Assembly: GCF_003351745.1 (NCBI RefSeq)
Contig: NZ_CP031222.1
Span: 1-64,000 of the forward strand
DNA from: Aquirhabdus parva
Lineage (GTDB): Bacteria > Pseudomonadota > Gammaproteobacteria > Pseudomonadales > Moraxellaceae
Reading direction: 5' to 3'
DNA length: 64,000 nucleotides
The translations under genes were made by a program, and so were the position numbers. Positions 39,486 to 49,359 of the stretch are shown piece after piece. The notes beneath the pieces were generated by a model, which saw only the letters and a program-made list of their open reading frames with translations, was not told the origin of the DNA and did no database searches. Position 1 is the first letter of the stretch. Every line of letters begins with the position of its first letter.

Positions 39486-39564
39486 GTGCGTGCGGATAAA
39501 CGACGATGCATCTGCCCATTTTAGATGGCTTTCGCTGTTCTATCTGACGAGAAAGAGAAATCGC

Positions 39565-41883
39565 ATGCGCCTTAAAATTTTATCGACCATGATTGGTCTG
39601 CCAACTGTGATCGCGACGCTATTAGCAACGGAGACGGTTTGGGGGGACGAACAAAATCCACAATTAGATACTGTTGTAGTCACTGGCACACGTTCAGCAG
39701 GACGTACCGCACTGGCATCTTCAGTTCCTGTAGATGTCATCACTAGTCAGCGTTTGCAAGCTACAGGCTTTAGTGATCTTGCCCGAGCTCTTGAGTTCAC
39801 GGCACCTTCTCTAAACTTTCCGCGGGCCCATACCACACCATCTGCAGCTAATACACGTGCGATTACATTGAAAGGATTATCGCCTGACGAAGTCTTGGTC
39901 TTGATCAATGGCAAACGCTGGCATCCCAGTGTCGTGATCAATACCAACTTTGCCGTTGGACGTGGATCAGCGCCCTATGATTTAAGTACCATTCCATTAG
40001 CAGCGGTGGATCATGTCGAGATATTACGCGATGGTGCGGCTGCGCAGTATGGTTCTGATGCAATTGCTGGCGTTGTTAATATTATTTTACGCAAAGACTC
40101 ATCCGGTGGATCGTTGCAGACCAGCACAGGAATCACAGATCGGGGGGACGGGGGGTATGGTGATCTTGCTGTCAATAAAGGTTTTGCGCTTGCGGGTGGC
40201 TATGTCAATGTAACGGGTGAAGTGCTTAAGCAACAAAGTACCAATCGTGCTGCGATTGATCAACGTTATGGTCGTGTGACTTATCAGATCGGCGATCCTG
40301 ATGCGCTGAATCTCAATTTAGCGGCCAATGCGGCATTTCCCATACTGAATGACAGTGAACTTTATGCCACTGGGCTTGTTTCACGTAAAGACAGTACTAA
40401 TGTCGCGGGCTTTCGGGCGCCGGGAGCATCGCCGTTATTCCCCAATGGCTTTGGGCCACAGGTCAATCCAATTTTGCTGGATAGCGGTTTAACTGTGGGG
40501 CTGCGCGGTATTTTAACCGAAAAAATCAAATACGATTTAAGCAATACGTTTGGCTCCTCCAATGCCGATTTCACCATCGATCACACTGCCAATAGTACAC
40601 TGGGTAGCAAAAGTCCAACCTCCTTCGATGCCGGTTCTGTCAATTACTTGCAAAATACACTGAATGCGAGCATCAGTCGCCCGCTGCCTGAAATCCTAGA
40701 AGGCGGAAATTTGTCGTTAGGTGCCGAGTATCGCTATGAAAAATATGAAATAAAATCAGGTGAGTTTGCATCCTACACGGGCACTGGTTCAGCAGGTTTT
40801 CCTGGTTTTAACCCTCGTATTCCGGTTGATAATAATCGCGATGCGGCAGGGGCGTTTATCGATCTTGATCTTAAGCCTTTTTCTTGGCTGACCTTGGGTG
40901 CCGCTGGGCGTTATGACCATTACAGTGATTTTGGTAATGCAACCACGGGTAAATTTACAGCACGTGCCAAAGCTAATTCATGGTTGTCACTACGAGGTTC
41001 TGTGGGCACAGGCTTTAGAGCGCCGTCACTCCAGCAGCAGTTCTATAGTTCGACGACAAGTTTAGCCAATGGTCCCAATAAAGCCATTGTCAATGTTGGC
41101 ACCTATCAAGTCGGAGATCCAATTGCACAAGCACTGGGTGCAACTGCACTGCGAGCCGAAAAGTCGAAAAGTGCCAATATTGGGATTGTATTGACCCCCT
41201 TACATAGACTGTCGATCACTGCAGATTACTTCAGAACCGATATCGATCATCGTATTGCGCTGAGTGATGCGTTGGCAGGTCCTGCTGTGCTGAGTGCATT
41301 AAAGAATGCCGGTGCCAGCGACGTTCAGCAAGTCGCATTTTTTACCAACGCCGTGGATACGCGGACCCAAGGTTATGAAGTCGCCGTCAAGTATTTGGGT
41401 AATTTTAGCGAAACGGTCAATTATGGCCTGTCGATGAACTATGCCCACATGCCGACCCGGATTCAATCCATCGCGGCGAATCCAAAGCTCCCGACATTGC
41501 CTTTGCTAAGTCAGCATTCGTTGTTGTTGCTCACCGAGGCACAGCCACGCGATAAATTGACCTCCCAGTTTAGGGTGTCGGATGGCACCTATGAGGCGGT
41601 ATTGGATGTCACGCGCTATGGAGAGTATACCGATGCTCCTATTGCAGATGCCCAGAAATTTGGTGCGGAGGTGGTTTTGGACTTAGCCCTGTCAGCACGC
41701 TTAAGTCAAACGGTGAAGCTGACGGGTGGGATCTTGAATTTGGCCAATAGCTATCCTGATAAGCTTGCTCAGCAAGACACAGCCTTTAAAACGTTTGGTG
41801 GCAGTTTTGCATATGGTGAAGAGTCGCCTTTTGGGATTTCCGGACGTACATTCTTCTTAAGTCTCAATGTGGATCTGCCATGA
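39565..41883 (+). CDS. TonB-dependent outer membrane receptor
   Basis: This 772-residue receptor has a signal peptide (MRLKILSTMIGLPTVIATLL, cleaved near residue 32), a TonB box-like DTVVVTGTR (about residues 39-47), a plug domain with VLVLINGKRWHPS and DHVEILRDGAAAQYGSDAIA, and a long beta barrel. Such receptors import scarce substrates with energy from TonB. I prefer ATG 39565 because GAAAGAGA precedes it and a signal peptide follows at once. The open frame back to 39475 adds a polar leader. The stop overlaps the next start (ATGA). The phosphatase neighbours suggest a phosphorylated substrate rather than a siderophore. Confidence 0.9.
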   Translation: MRLKILSTMIGLPTVIATLLATETVWGDEQNPQLDTVVVTGTRSAGRTALASSVPVDVITSQRLQATGFSDLARALEFTAPSLNFPRAHTTPSAANTRAITLKGLSPDEVLVLINGKRWHPSVVINTNFAVGRGSAPYDLSTIPLAAVDHVEILRDGAAAQYGSDAIAGVVNIILRKDSSGGSLQTSTGITDRGDGGYGDLAVNKGFALAGGYVNVTGEVLKQQSTNRAAIDQRYGRVTYQIGDPDALNLNLAANAAFPILNDSELYATGLVSRKDSTNVAGFRAPGASPLFPNGFGPQVNPILLDSGLTVGLRGILTEKIKYDLSNTFGSSNADFTIDHTANSTLGSKSPTSFDAGSVNYLQNTLNASISRPLPEILEGGNLSLGAEYRYEKYEIKSGEFASYTGTGSAGFPGFNPRIPVDNNRDAAGAFIDLDLKPFSWLTLGAAGRYDHYSDFGNATTGKFTARAKANSWLSLRGSVGTGFRAPSLQQQFYSSTTSLANGPNKAIVNVGTYQVGDPIAQALGATALRAEKSKSANIGIVLTPLHRLSITADYFRTDIDHRIALSDALAGPAVLSALKNAGASDVQQVAFFTNAVDTRTQGYEVAVKYLGNFSETVNYGLSMNYAHMPTRIQSIAANPKLPTLPLLSQHSLLLLTEAQPRDKLTSQFRVSDGTYEAVLDVTRYGEYTDAPIADAQKFGAEVVLDLALSARLSQTVKLTGGILNLANSYPDKLAQQDTAFKTFGGSFAYGEESPFGISGRTFFLSLNVDLP

Positions 41884-42758
41884 GGATTGCGATTATTACC
41901 GATACTCATCTCGCATCTGCGGCGACTGCCTTTAATCAAAATTGGTCAAAGGTTGAGACTTGGATTAAACAGGCGAAGGTCGATCAGGTGATACATCTGG
42001 GCGATGTAACGGCGGCAGGCAGTGATGATCCCGAGCAGCTTGTTTTTGCACATACTCAGTTACAGGCGTTAAATCTCCCGATACATGTCGTGCCGGGCAA
42101 TCACGATGTGGGAGACAACCCCAATCAATATAGTCAGCAAGAAGGGCAATGGATCAATGCTACGCGGCTAGCCAATTTTCGTGCGGTCTTTGGAGCAGAT
42201 CATTGGCTGATCTCGGCGGGTCATTGGCGGCTCATTGGGCTGAATGCGCAGCTATTTGGGCGTGGCGGGGATGCCGAGCAACAGCAATTTGAGTGGCTGA
42301 GCCATGCGCTCAGTGCCTTAAATGATCGAACGCATGAGCAACCCAACCCGATTGGCGTATTACTGCATAAGCCATTATTTCGTCAGCATGCGCGTCTTGA
42401 AGACAGCAGTGGCCGCTACTTACTGCTAGAGGTTAGAACAAAGCTTTTGAATATGCTAGAAGATTTTGACGTACGTTTTGTGCTGAGTGGTCATACCCAT
42501 CAGTCGCGCAGCATTCATATTGAAGGAGTTCAGCATGTCTGGGCACCATCGACCTCGTTCTGTATCCCTGATGCCGTACAAGAGCCCATCGGTCAGAAGA
42601 TCGTCGGAGTGATGACGCTGACTTTAACGGATAATCAGCATGACTTTGAGACGCATGAGGTTTCGGGACTGCTGCGCCATAATTTATTGGATCAAATAGA
42701 GGTTTATCCCGAACTGATTGGCATGAAAGCCAAATTAGGCAAGGCTGGTGAATTATGA
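41880..42758 (+). CDS. Metallophosphoesterase, calcineurin-like
   Basis: This 292-residue phosphoesterase has the full metal-binding set: ITDTHLA (Asp8, His10), IHLGDVTAAG, VVPGNHDVG, a late LLHKPLF and the closing LSGHTHQS. The layout is close to CpdA-type cyclic nucleotide or phosphodiester hydrolases. There is no signal peptide, so it acts in the cytoplasm on an imported or internal ester. Both ends overlap the neighbouring genes by 4 bases, which shows tight coupling. Confidence 0.9.
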   Translation: MRIAIITDTHLASAATAFNQNWSKVETWIKQAKVDQVIHLGDVTAAGSDDPEQLVFAHTQLQALNLPIHVVPGNHDVGDNPNQYSQQEGQWINATRLANFRAVFGADHWLISAGHWRLIGLNAQLFGRGGDAEQQQFEWLSHALSALNDRTHEQPNPIGVLLHKPLFRQHARLEDSSGRYLLLEVRTKLLNMLEDFDVRFVLSGHTHQSRSIHIEGVQHVWAPSTSFCIPDAVQEPIGQKIVGVMTLTLTDNQHDFETHEVSGLLRHNLLDQIEVYPELIGMKAKLGKAGEL

Positions 42759-44092
42759 ATCTCCATCATAATCTGACGAAGTCTCGTTTACGTGCGGCCT
42801 ATTTGGTCGCTTTACTGACTCTTGCCTATACCCTGTCTTTTATTGATCGGCAGATATTAAGTCTGCTGGTTGAGCCGATTAAGCATGATCTGAGTTTAAG
42901 CGATACCGAGATCAGCGTGCTGCAAGGCTTGGCTTTTGCAGTTTTTATGGGGATTGGCGGTTTGCCGATTGGAAGGTTGATCGATCGTAGTCGGCGCATG
43001 AGCATCATCACGGCTGGTGTCGCTTTTTGGAGTGTGATGACAGCGGCCTGTGGCCTAGTGAAAGGCTATACGGGATTGCTGCTCTGCCGTATGGGGGTTG
43101 GGCTTGGGGAGTCAACGCTGACCCCTGCCGCGTATTCGGTGATCAGTGATAGTGTCTCGCCGCGACGACTTGGGCTCGCCATCGGGGTTTATTCGATGGG
43201 CGTTTATATCGGCGCAGGGCTAGCCTTGATTATTGGCGGCGCAGTGATTGCAAGACTGCCTGTCGATACAATGATTTTACCGCTATTGGGCGAGATGCGT
43301 CCGTGGCAAGTCGTCTTTGTTGCAGTAGGTTTACCGGGGCTAGTGGTTGCCTTGCTCATGATGACGGTTCGTGAGCCGATGCGACGTCATGATGAGTCTT
43401 TCGCGGTGAAAATACCGTTAAGCCAAGTCTTTCATTATCTGCGTGAACATCGTTTCGCATTCACCAGTCTAATTTTATGTCAGTCCTTCGCTGCGATGTC
43501 CTCTTATACCTTGAATGCATGGGCACCCAGTTTCTTTATCCGCAGTTATGGCTGGAGTGCTGCACAGACTGGACATGCTTATGGGATAACCATCGTGGTC
43601 AGCGGCATGCTGGGTGTAGTGTCGGGTGGCTTCCTAGGGGATCATTTGGTGGCAAAGGGATTTGTGGGTGGGCGAATGAGCCTCATGGGCGCTGCTATGA
43701 TCTGTGCGATTCCCTTCGCGGCCTCTGCACCATTGATGGCTAATCCGCATGCTGCCTTGCTGATGTTGGGTGTGATCACGTTCTTGATCACACTTGCCAT
43801 TGGTACAGGACCGACGGCGCTGCAAGAGTTATTGCCGAATCGCATGCGGGGGACGGTGAATGCTATGGCAGTACTTACGGTAAATCTGATTGGTCTTGGG
43901 CTGGGACCGACCATCGTGGCGTTACTCACGGATTATGTTTTTGCTGATCCATTGAAACTGCGCGATGCCTTGGCTTGGGCGGTACCAATGATGATGCTTG
44001 TTGCGGCGATTTTTGCAGGTTTGAGTCTGAAGCCTTATGCACGCAGTCGCAGCCAGCGTTTATTAACCCAACAGCCTGTTGAAAATGCGTGA
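42755..44092 (+). CDS. MFS transporter, spinster-like
   Basis: This 445-residue transporter has twelve membrane segments. The opening block LAYTLSFIDRQILSLLVEPI and the loop IGRLIDRSRR are typical of the spinster/ACS-like branch that moves organic anions and lipid-like compounds. A loop around 215-235 separates the two halves. It overlaps the phosphoesterase gene by 4 bases. In this operon it would carry the substrate across the inner membrane, either before hydrolysis or as export of product. Confidence 0.88.
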   Translation: MNLHHNLTKSRLRAAYLVALLTLAYTLSFIDRQILSLLVEPIKHDLSLSDTEISVLQGLAFAVFMGIGGLPIGRLIDRSRRMSIITAGVAFWSVMTAACGLVKGYTGLLLCRMGVGLGESTLTPAAYSVISDSVSPRRLGLAIGVYSMGVYIGAGLALIIGGAVIARLPVDTMILPLLGEMRPWQVVFVAVGLPGLVVALLMMTVREPMRRHDESFAVKIPLSQVFHYLREHRFAFTSLILCQSFAAMSSYTLNAWAPSFFIRSYGWSAAQTGHAYGITIVVSGMLGVVSGGFLGDHLVAKGFVGGRMSLMGAAMICAIPFAASAPLMANPHAALLMLGVITFLITLAIGTGPTALQELLPNRMRGTVNAMAVLTVNLIGLGLGPTIVALLTDYVFADPLKLRDALAWAVPMMMLVAAIFAGLSLKPYARSRSQRLLTQQPVENA

Positions 44093-44101
44093 GTTATATG
44101 G

Positions 44102-44683
44102 ATGCCAAAGATTTATTTAATTCGCCATGGGCGCGCCCAAGCGAACAGTCGCGATGATAACAATCCTGCATTGGACTCTTTAGGACATCAGCAGGCGATG
44201 GACATCGTACGCGATTTAGAAGGCTTAGCACCGTGTCCGATCTGGGTCAGTCCGCTGCGTCGTTGTCGACAAACGGCCGCACCGCTAGCATATAAGTGGT
44301 CGATTAGTCCCATTATCGAGCCTTATGTCAGTGAAGTGCCTTCGCCCATGCAAGAGCCTGTTAGTCGTTCCGCTTGGCTCATGCGGATGTTAGATCGGTC
44401 GTGGTTGGAGATGGCGGCAGATGGAGAGCAATTGGCGGTGGGATATGCCGACCTACTCCATACTTGGCGTCAGCGGATCTACGATGTGGTGCTGAGCTGC
44501 CGGCAAGATACCGTGATTTATAGCCATTTCTTTGTGATCAACTCATTGATCGCAGAGGCGACTAGTAATGATCGAGTTGCCTGCGCTATGTTGGATTCTG
44601 CCTCGATCTCGGTACTTGATCTTGAGAACTACACGCTCAGGCTTGATCGGATGGGTAAACAAATGGTCAGTCATCTGCATTAA
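44102..44683 (+). CDS. Histidine phosphatase family protein
   Basis: This 193-residue phosphatase has the catalytic box YLIRHGRAQANS (His9 region), the second arginine in SPLRRCRQTAAPL and the late histidine in TVIYSHFFVINSL. The family acts on small phosphate esters through a phosphohistidine. It starts 10 bases after the MFS gene and ends in a hairpin, so it is the last gene of the operon. A second phosphatase in the same transcript supports stepwise dephosphorylation. Confidence 0.87.
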   Translation: MPKIYLIRHGRAQANSRDDNNPALDSLGHQQAMDIVRDLEGLAPCPIWVSPLRRCRQTAAPLAYKWSISPIIEPYVSEVPSPMQEPVSRSAWLMRMLDRSWLEMAADGEQLAVGYADLLHTWRQRIYDVVLSCRQDTVIYSHFFVINSLIAEATSNDRVACAMLDSASISVLDLENYTLRLDRMGKQMVSHLH

Positions 44684-44698
44684 ACTGATGACTGACCA
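44664..44698. terminator. Bidirectional hairpin between convergent genes
   Basis: TGGTCAGTCATC pairs perfectly with GATGACTGACCA around 11 bases that hold the phosphatase stop codon. Flanking AAA and TTTGTTT support termination in both directions. Confidence 0.75.
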
Positions 44699-44714
44699 CT
44701 TTGTTTATGCGGAT

Positions 44715-45488
44715 TTATTTCTCAACAAATGCCCGTTCGATGACATAGTCGCCTGGTGCATGACTGGTGCCTTCGACAAAACCACGTGCCTCTAAGATCT
44801 CGACCAGATCCTTGAGCATACTCGGGCTGCCGCAGATCATGATGCGGTCTGTCTCTGGGTTAAACGGTGGCAATCCGATGTCTTCAAAGAGTTTGCCCGA
44901 TTCAATCAGATCGGTTAAACGTCCTTGTTTTTCAAAGTCTTCACGGGTGACCGTCGGGTAATAGATCAATTGATTGCGGATTAGATCCCCAAAGTGCTCA
45001 TGAGCTGGCAGGTCTTCTGTGATGTGTTCAAAATAACCCAATTCATTTTTCCAGCGTACGCCGTGGGTGAGGATAATTTTTTCAAAGGCATCATAAAACT
45101 CTGGATCGCGCACCACGCTCATGAATGGCGCAAGTCCCGTACCTGTGGAGAGCAGGTATAAATTTTTGCCGGGTTTGAGATTGTCGATGATGAGTGAGCC
45201 CGTGGGCTTACGGGAGACCAAAAGGGTGTCTCCTACTTTGAGATGCTGTAAGCGGGAAGTGAGCGGACCTTCCTGAACTTTGATGCTATAGAACTCAAGA
45301 TGGTCTGAATAATGAGCACTGACCACGCTGTAGGCGCGCATCAGTGGTTTGCCATTGACCTCAAGACCAATCATCACAAATTGCCCAGTTTTAAAACGCA
45401 GGCTCGGGTCGCGAGTTGTGGTGAAGCTGAATAAAGTATCGTTCCAATGATGAACACTGAGTACGGTTTCATGGGCCATATTAGACAT
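44715..45488 (-). CDS. fpr: Ferredoxin--NADP reductase
   Basis: This 257-residue flavoenzyme moves electrons between NADPH and ferredoxin. FAD-binding RAYSVVSAHYSD lies near residue 51, the NADP-binding STGTGLAPFMSVV near 115, and CGSPSMLKDL near 215. The ending RAFVEK is typical of the short subclass found in gammaproteobacteria. It lies 19 bases after moaA on the same strand and is the last gene of the molybdoenzyme operon, so it probably supplies electrons to FdxA. Confidence 0.93.
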   Translation of the reverse strand: MSNMAHETVLSVHHWNDTLFSFTTTRDPSLRFKTGQFVMIGLEVNGKPLMRAYSVVSAHYSDHLEFYSIKVQEGPLTSRLQHLKVGDTLLVSRKPTGSLIIDNLKPGKNLYLLSTGTGLAPFMSVVRDPEFYDAFEKIILTHGVRWKNELGYFEHITEDLPAHEHFGDLIRNQLIYYPTVTREDFEKQGRLTDLIESGKLFEDIGLPPFNPETDRIMICGSPSMLKDLVEILEARGFVEGTSHAPGDYVIERAFVEK

Positions 45489-45507
45489 GGAAGTTTCTCA
45501 TCAAAGT

Positions 45508-46545
45508 CTAGCCACCAGTCATGTTCATAAAGCGAACAATCTGGGGTGGCTCGTCGAGGTTAAAATAATGGCTTTCGGGTTTCTTGGGTATCGCATCCCG
45601 AATCGCCCTTTGCAAAAATTCTGGGTCATGGGGATGATTGCGCAAGACCTGTCGTAGGTCAACGGCATCTTCATTCCCGAGACAGAGTAACAAACGCCCC
45701 TCAGCGGTAAGGCGGACCCGATTGCAGTCCCCACAAAAATTATGGCTGTGGGGTGAAATCACCCCGATACGTACGTCACTGTCTCTCATCCGATGATACC
45801 GTGCTGGACCTCCGGTTGTCTCCTGTGTTGGCACTAAATCAAACTGTTGTTTGATAATGCTGAGGATCTCGCTACTTGAGATATGGGCATGTGCGCGATC
45901 ATGTTCATCAATGATTCCAAGCGGCATTTCTTCGATGAATGTGAGATCCAGTTGCTTGCGTCTGGCGAAATGCACCAGATCTAGGATTTCATCATCATTG
46001 CGTCCACGCAAGATCACACTATTCAATTTGATCCGTTCAAAACCTGCATCTTGTGCAGCGTGTATGCCATCCAAAACATCATGCAGATGACCTGTGCGCG
46101 TGAGTTCATGAAAGCGTATGGGACTTAGACTATCAAGGCTGATATTAATCCGATCAAGGCCAGCGGTTTTAAGAGGAAGCGCAAATTGCTGAAGGCGGGC
46201 ACCATTGGTGGTCAGCGTGAGCTCCGTTAATCCATCCAGTTGTGCCAAGCGTTCAACTAGAGCAGGCAGATTGGCTCGCACAAGAGGCTCTCCGCCTGTT
46301 AAACGAATTTTGCTGACGCCCAGCGCTACAAATGCTGCAGATACCTGATAGAGCTCTTCTAAACTCAAGATTTGCGCTTTGGGGAAGAAAGTCATGTCTT
46401 CTGCCATGCAATACACACAGCGGAAATCACAGCGATCTGTAACCGACAAGCGCAAGTAATTGATTTGACGACCAAAGCGGTCAATCAATGCCGGCGTTGT
46501 TGCTTGCTTCTCGGTTATCGGATGGCTGGATCCCATGTCAGGCAC
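45508..46545 (-). CDS. moaA: GTP 3',8-cyclase MoaA
   Basis: This 345-residue radical SAM enzyme begins molybdenum cofactor synthesis by converting GTP to a cyclic intermediate. The N-terminal cluster is Cys39, Cys43 and Cys46 in [10 protein letters not shown], and the C-terminal cluster lies in [12 protein letters not shown] with the later cysteine of LLLCLG. The C-terminal Gly-Gly needed for activity is present. It overlaps fdxA by 8 bases. Being away from other moa genes and inside an oxidoreductase operon suggests a dedicated cofactor supply. Confidence 0.95.
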   Translation of the reverse strand: MPDMGSSHPITEKQATTPALIDRFGRQINYLRLSVTDRCDFRCVYCMAEDMTFFPKAQILSLEELYQVSAAFVALGVSKIRLTGGEPLVRANLPALVERLAQLDGLTELTLTTNGARLQQFALPLKTAGLDRINISLDSLSPIRFHELTRTGHLHDVLDGIHAAQDAGFERIKLNSVILRGRNDDEILDLVHFARRKQLDLTFIEEMPLGIIDEHDRAHAHISSSEILSIIKQQFDLVPTQETTGGPARYHRMRDSDVRIGVISPHSHNFCGDCNRVRLTAEGRLLLCLGNEDAVDLRQVLRNHPHDPEFLQRAIRDAIPKKPESHYFNLDEPPQIVRFMNMTGG

Positions 46546-46876
46546 CGTTGCGATCTAACTGAGCCAGTTTACCTGCGACTTTGGTCCACTTTTCATGATC
46601 GGCTAGAGCAGGTTTCTGCTGGGTAATTTGCGTCCAGTTGGGATGCTTGGCCAAGACGGCATTTAAGTTGACGAACTCAATTTGATCTGAGGGAACTTCG
46701 TCTTCCGAGCGGATGGCATCCACAGGGCACTCGGGTTCGCACAGGGCGCAGTCGATACATTCATCGGGATCAATGACCAGAAAATTGGGTCCTTCATAGA
46801 AGCAATCGACTGGGCAGACCGATACACAGTCAGTATGTTTGCATTGAATACACTCTTCCATCACGACAAAGGTCAT
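46538..46876 (-). CDS. fdxA: Ferredoxin FdxA (7Fe-8S type)
   Basis: This 112-residue ferredoxin carries cysteines at 9, 12, 17, 21 and 25 ([19 protein letters not shown]) and at 40, 43, 46 and 50 ([16 protein letters not shown]). That set matches the 3Fe-4S plus 4Fe-4S ferredoxins of the Azotobacter FdI type, and the C-terminal extension is also typical. It overlaps both neighbours, 4 bases with the molybdoenzyme and 8 with moaA. It is the likely electron carrier between Fpr and the molybdoenzyme. Confidence 0.94.
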   Translation of the reverse strand: MTFVVMEECIQCKHTDCVSVCPVDCFYEGPNFLVIDPDECIDCALCEPECPVDAIRSEDEVPSDQIEFVNLNAVLAKHPNWTQITQQKPALADHEKWTKVAGKLAQLDRNGA

Positions 46877-49164
46877 ACGGCTTGCTCCAGATTAATTTTT
46901 TCGATTTTGCGAATATTCACGGGCACGTGTTTGTGAAACGGGGTTTTAGAGAGGGGATCACAATGGCTGCCTGCGGTGAGGCGATTGAGCTCGGGTCCAA
47001 TCGGCTCACTGCCTTGATAGCGCATGCCATAGCCATGCGGAAGGGTGACCATGCCACGGCGAACAGCATCATCAATTTCAATCACCACATTGATCATGCC
47101 TGTTTCGGATTCACAGGTGGCGTGAGAGCCGTTTTCCAGCTCTAAGCGTTTCGCATCATCGGGATGCATACGCATCGCACCATGCGGATCGACTTTACGC
47201 CAAGCGGGATCACGGTAAATCTGATTGGCGTTATAACTGCGACGTTCGCCTGCCATAAGGATAAATGGGTAATCTGCACCCGGCATCACTTCGGATTTCA
47301 ATGCACGAAGCTCGCTGAACATTTCAGGAATTGCCAGATGCACGCGTTTATCAGGGGTTTTAATTAACGACCACGTATCTTTGAATTCGTGCTTGCTGAG
47401 TAAGGTGCCTGCTCGGTTATTGAGAATGGCATTGAACAACACTGTACCGAGAGTCAAGCGATTACCCTGATACCCTGCGCGGCGTACCGCTTTGTAATGG
47501 GTTTGGGCATATTGAATGGCGAGTGGTAGGAGTGGCGCTGCAGCTGCGGCATCATTGGGCAGTGTTTTACCCAAGGTGCGATAGACGATGGATGCCGCAA
47601 AAGGAATCAATGCTTTGTTACGTGCAAGCGTAGCACCAATGGCGCCCATATAGCCGAGGTGATTGGAGGCTTTAGGTTCATGCTTTGCGATACGCTCCAG
47701 TAGTGGAAAGCGCTCTGGCAAGATGCCCATCTTTTCAAGCAGTCGGGTATAGATTTCGGGTTCACCCAGTGACTCGCCGAGTTTCGGAAAAAGGGCATGA
47801 CGCAGATGGAAAGCATTTTCTGGAAATTCCAGATTAAAGCCAGTCGCTTCCCACTTTTCAAATTGTGAGGCTGCGGGGAGGACATAATGTGCCAGACGAG
47901 CAGTCTCTGTCATCGCCACATCAATCACCACCAGTAGTTCAAGTTGTTTGAACGCACGTTCATAGGCTTGGGTATCTGCATAGGTCATGAGCGGGTTAGC
48001 ACTGTCGACAAACACCGCGCGGATACGATTCTCCCCAGCATGCTCAATCTCATCGGGCAAAATATTGGGTGGATAGATCCCCGCGATCGGGTGCATCTGG
48101 TGGTGGGCCGTCAATTTTAAGGATTTGCCGTTCTTTTTCTGACGTTCGTCAGTATGACCGAGGATCGGCAGCAGGAACGAATGGAGATTATTGCCGCCTT
48201 TTTTGCCGAAGTTACCGGTAATCAAATACAGCAGTTTTTCCAGATAACCGTTCAATGTGGTGTGTAGAGTCTGTTGTATACCCAGATCAATACGCACACA
48301 TGCGGTCTTCGCTGTAGCAAAACCGCGTGCCACGCGTTCGATTTCTGCCAGTGGGATATCCGCACGCTGGGCATAGTCTTCAACAGAGATTGCGATAAGT
48401 TCCTGCTCTAGTTCTTCAAAGCCTGTGCAGTGCTTAGCGATGAAGTCACGGTCATGCAGTTTTTCACGCACGATGATCGCCAACATCGCGGACATCAGGT
48501 ACGCATCGGTGCCGGGTTTAAGCTGCAGATGTATATCGGCTTGTTTTGCAGTTTCGGAGCGACGAGGGTCTATGACCACCATCGTGCGATTCGGGTCTTT
48601 TTTGATTTCTTTTAAGGTGTCGCGGGCATTCGGGATACCGTGAGCCTGAAAAGGATTGGTGCCGATAAACAGGACATAATCCGCATGCTCGACATCTTCA
48701 GTGGTATGACAAGTTTGCCGACCAAAGAGACGGCCATTGACCCAAAAGTCCCCCGTTTTTTCTTGTCCGAGTGCATTGTAGGCGTAGCGGCTTTTCATCG
48801 CGGCGAGGATTTGGCGACTATAGGCACCGCCGATGTGATTGCCTTGACCACCACCACCGACGAAAGCAAAAGCATCACCGCCATGTTGCGTGCGTATGCT
48901 AAGCAATCTTTGGGCGATGTCGCCGAGTGCTTCATCCCAACTGACTCGAGTAAATGTGCCATCCGCTTCCCGTTTGAGTGGAAACTGGAGCCGATCGCCA
49001 TGATTTTGATAGTGTTCTAGACGTGCGGCTTTTTGGCAGATATAGCCTTTGGTGAGTGGATGATCTTTGTCACCACGAATCTTGGTGAACTTACCATTTT
49101 CGATTTCGACCTCTAGGCCACAATTACGTGAGCAGAGGATGCAGGCGGTTTTATCCATAATCAT
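46873..49164 (-). CDS. Molybdopterin-dependent oxidoreductase (DMSO reductase superfamily)
   Basis: This 763-residue protein has an N-terminal 4Fe-4S site (Cys8, Cys11, Cys15, Cys43) and the domains of bis-MGD enzymes, for example [13 protein letters not shown] and [20 protein letters not shown]. The C-terminal cofactor-binding domain has [20 protein letters not shown] and an arginine-rich HPDDAKRL. There is no Tat signal, so it is cytoplasmic. The substrate is unknown: it could oxidise formate or a carbon compound, or reduce an oxide. The metal ligand is not obvious in the region after [11 protein letters not shown]. The operon fdxA-moaA-fpr follows with overlaps. Confidence 0.87.
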   Translation of the reverse strand: MIMDKTACILCSRNCGLEVEIENGKFTKIRGDKDHPLTKGYICQKAARLEHYQNHGDRLQFPLKREADGTFTRVSWDEALGDIAQRLLSIRTQHGGDAFAFVGGGGQGNHIGGAYSRQILAAMKSRYAYNALGQEKTGDFWVNGRLFGRQTCHTTEDVEHADYVLFIGTNPFQAHGIPNARDTLKEIKKDPNRTMVVIDPRRSETAKQADIHLQLKPGTDAYLMSAMLAIIVREKLHDRDFIAKHCTGFEELEQELIAISVEDYAQRADIPLAEIERVARGFATAKTACVRIDLGIQQTLHTTLNGYLEKLLYLITGNFGKKGGNNLHSFLLPILGHTDERQKKNGKSLKLTAHHQMHPIAGIYPPNILPDEIEHAGENRIRAVFVDSANPLMTYADTQAYERAFKQLELLVVIDVAMTETARLAHYVLPAASQFEKWEATGFNLEFPENAFHLRHALFPKLGESLGEPEIYTRLLEKMGILPERFPLLERIAKHEPKASNHLGYMGAIGATLARNKALIPFAASIVYRTLGKTLPNDAAAAAPLLPLAIQYAQTHYKAVRRAGYQGNRLTLGTVLFNAILNNRAGTLLSKHEFKDTWSLIKTPDKRVHLAIPEMFSELRALKSEVMPGADYPFILMAGERRSYNANQIYRDPAWRKVDPHGAMRMHPDDAKRLELENGSHATCESETGMINVVIEIDDAVRRGMVTLPHGYGMRYQGSEPIGPELNRLTAGSHCDPLSKTPFHKHVPVNIRKIEKINLEQAV

Positions 49165-49359
49165 GGCGACATCCTTATATAAAGGGTTTTCTAGTTTTAA
49201 CGAAGTGATTATTGGCTAACCACGACGGTAAGCCAATCAAATAAGGAAGTCAATTCTAAAAAGGAACTATATAGTCACGATGCTTTTATTTTATAAATAC
49301 TCATATAAAACAATTTATTAAATTTGAGCTATGTTAGATGATGTTTGATCCATTTGTTT

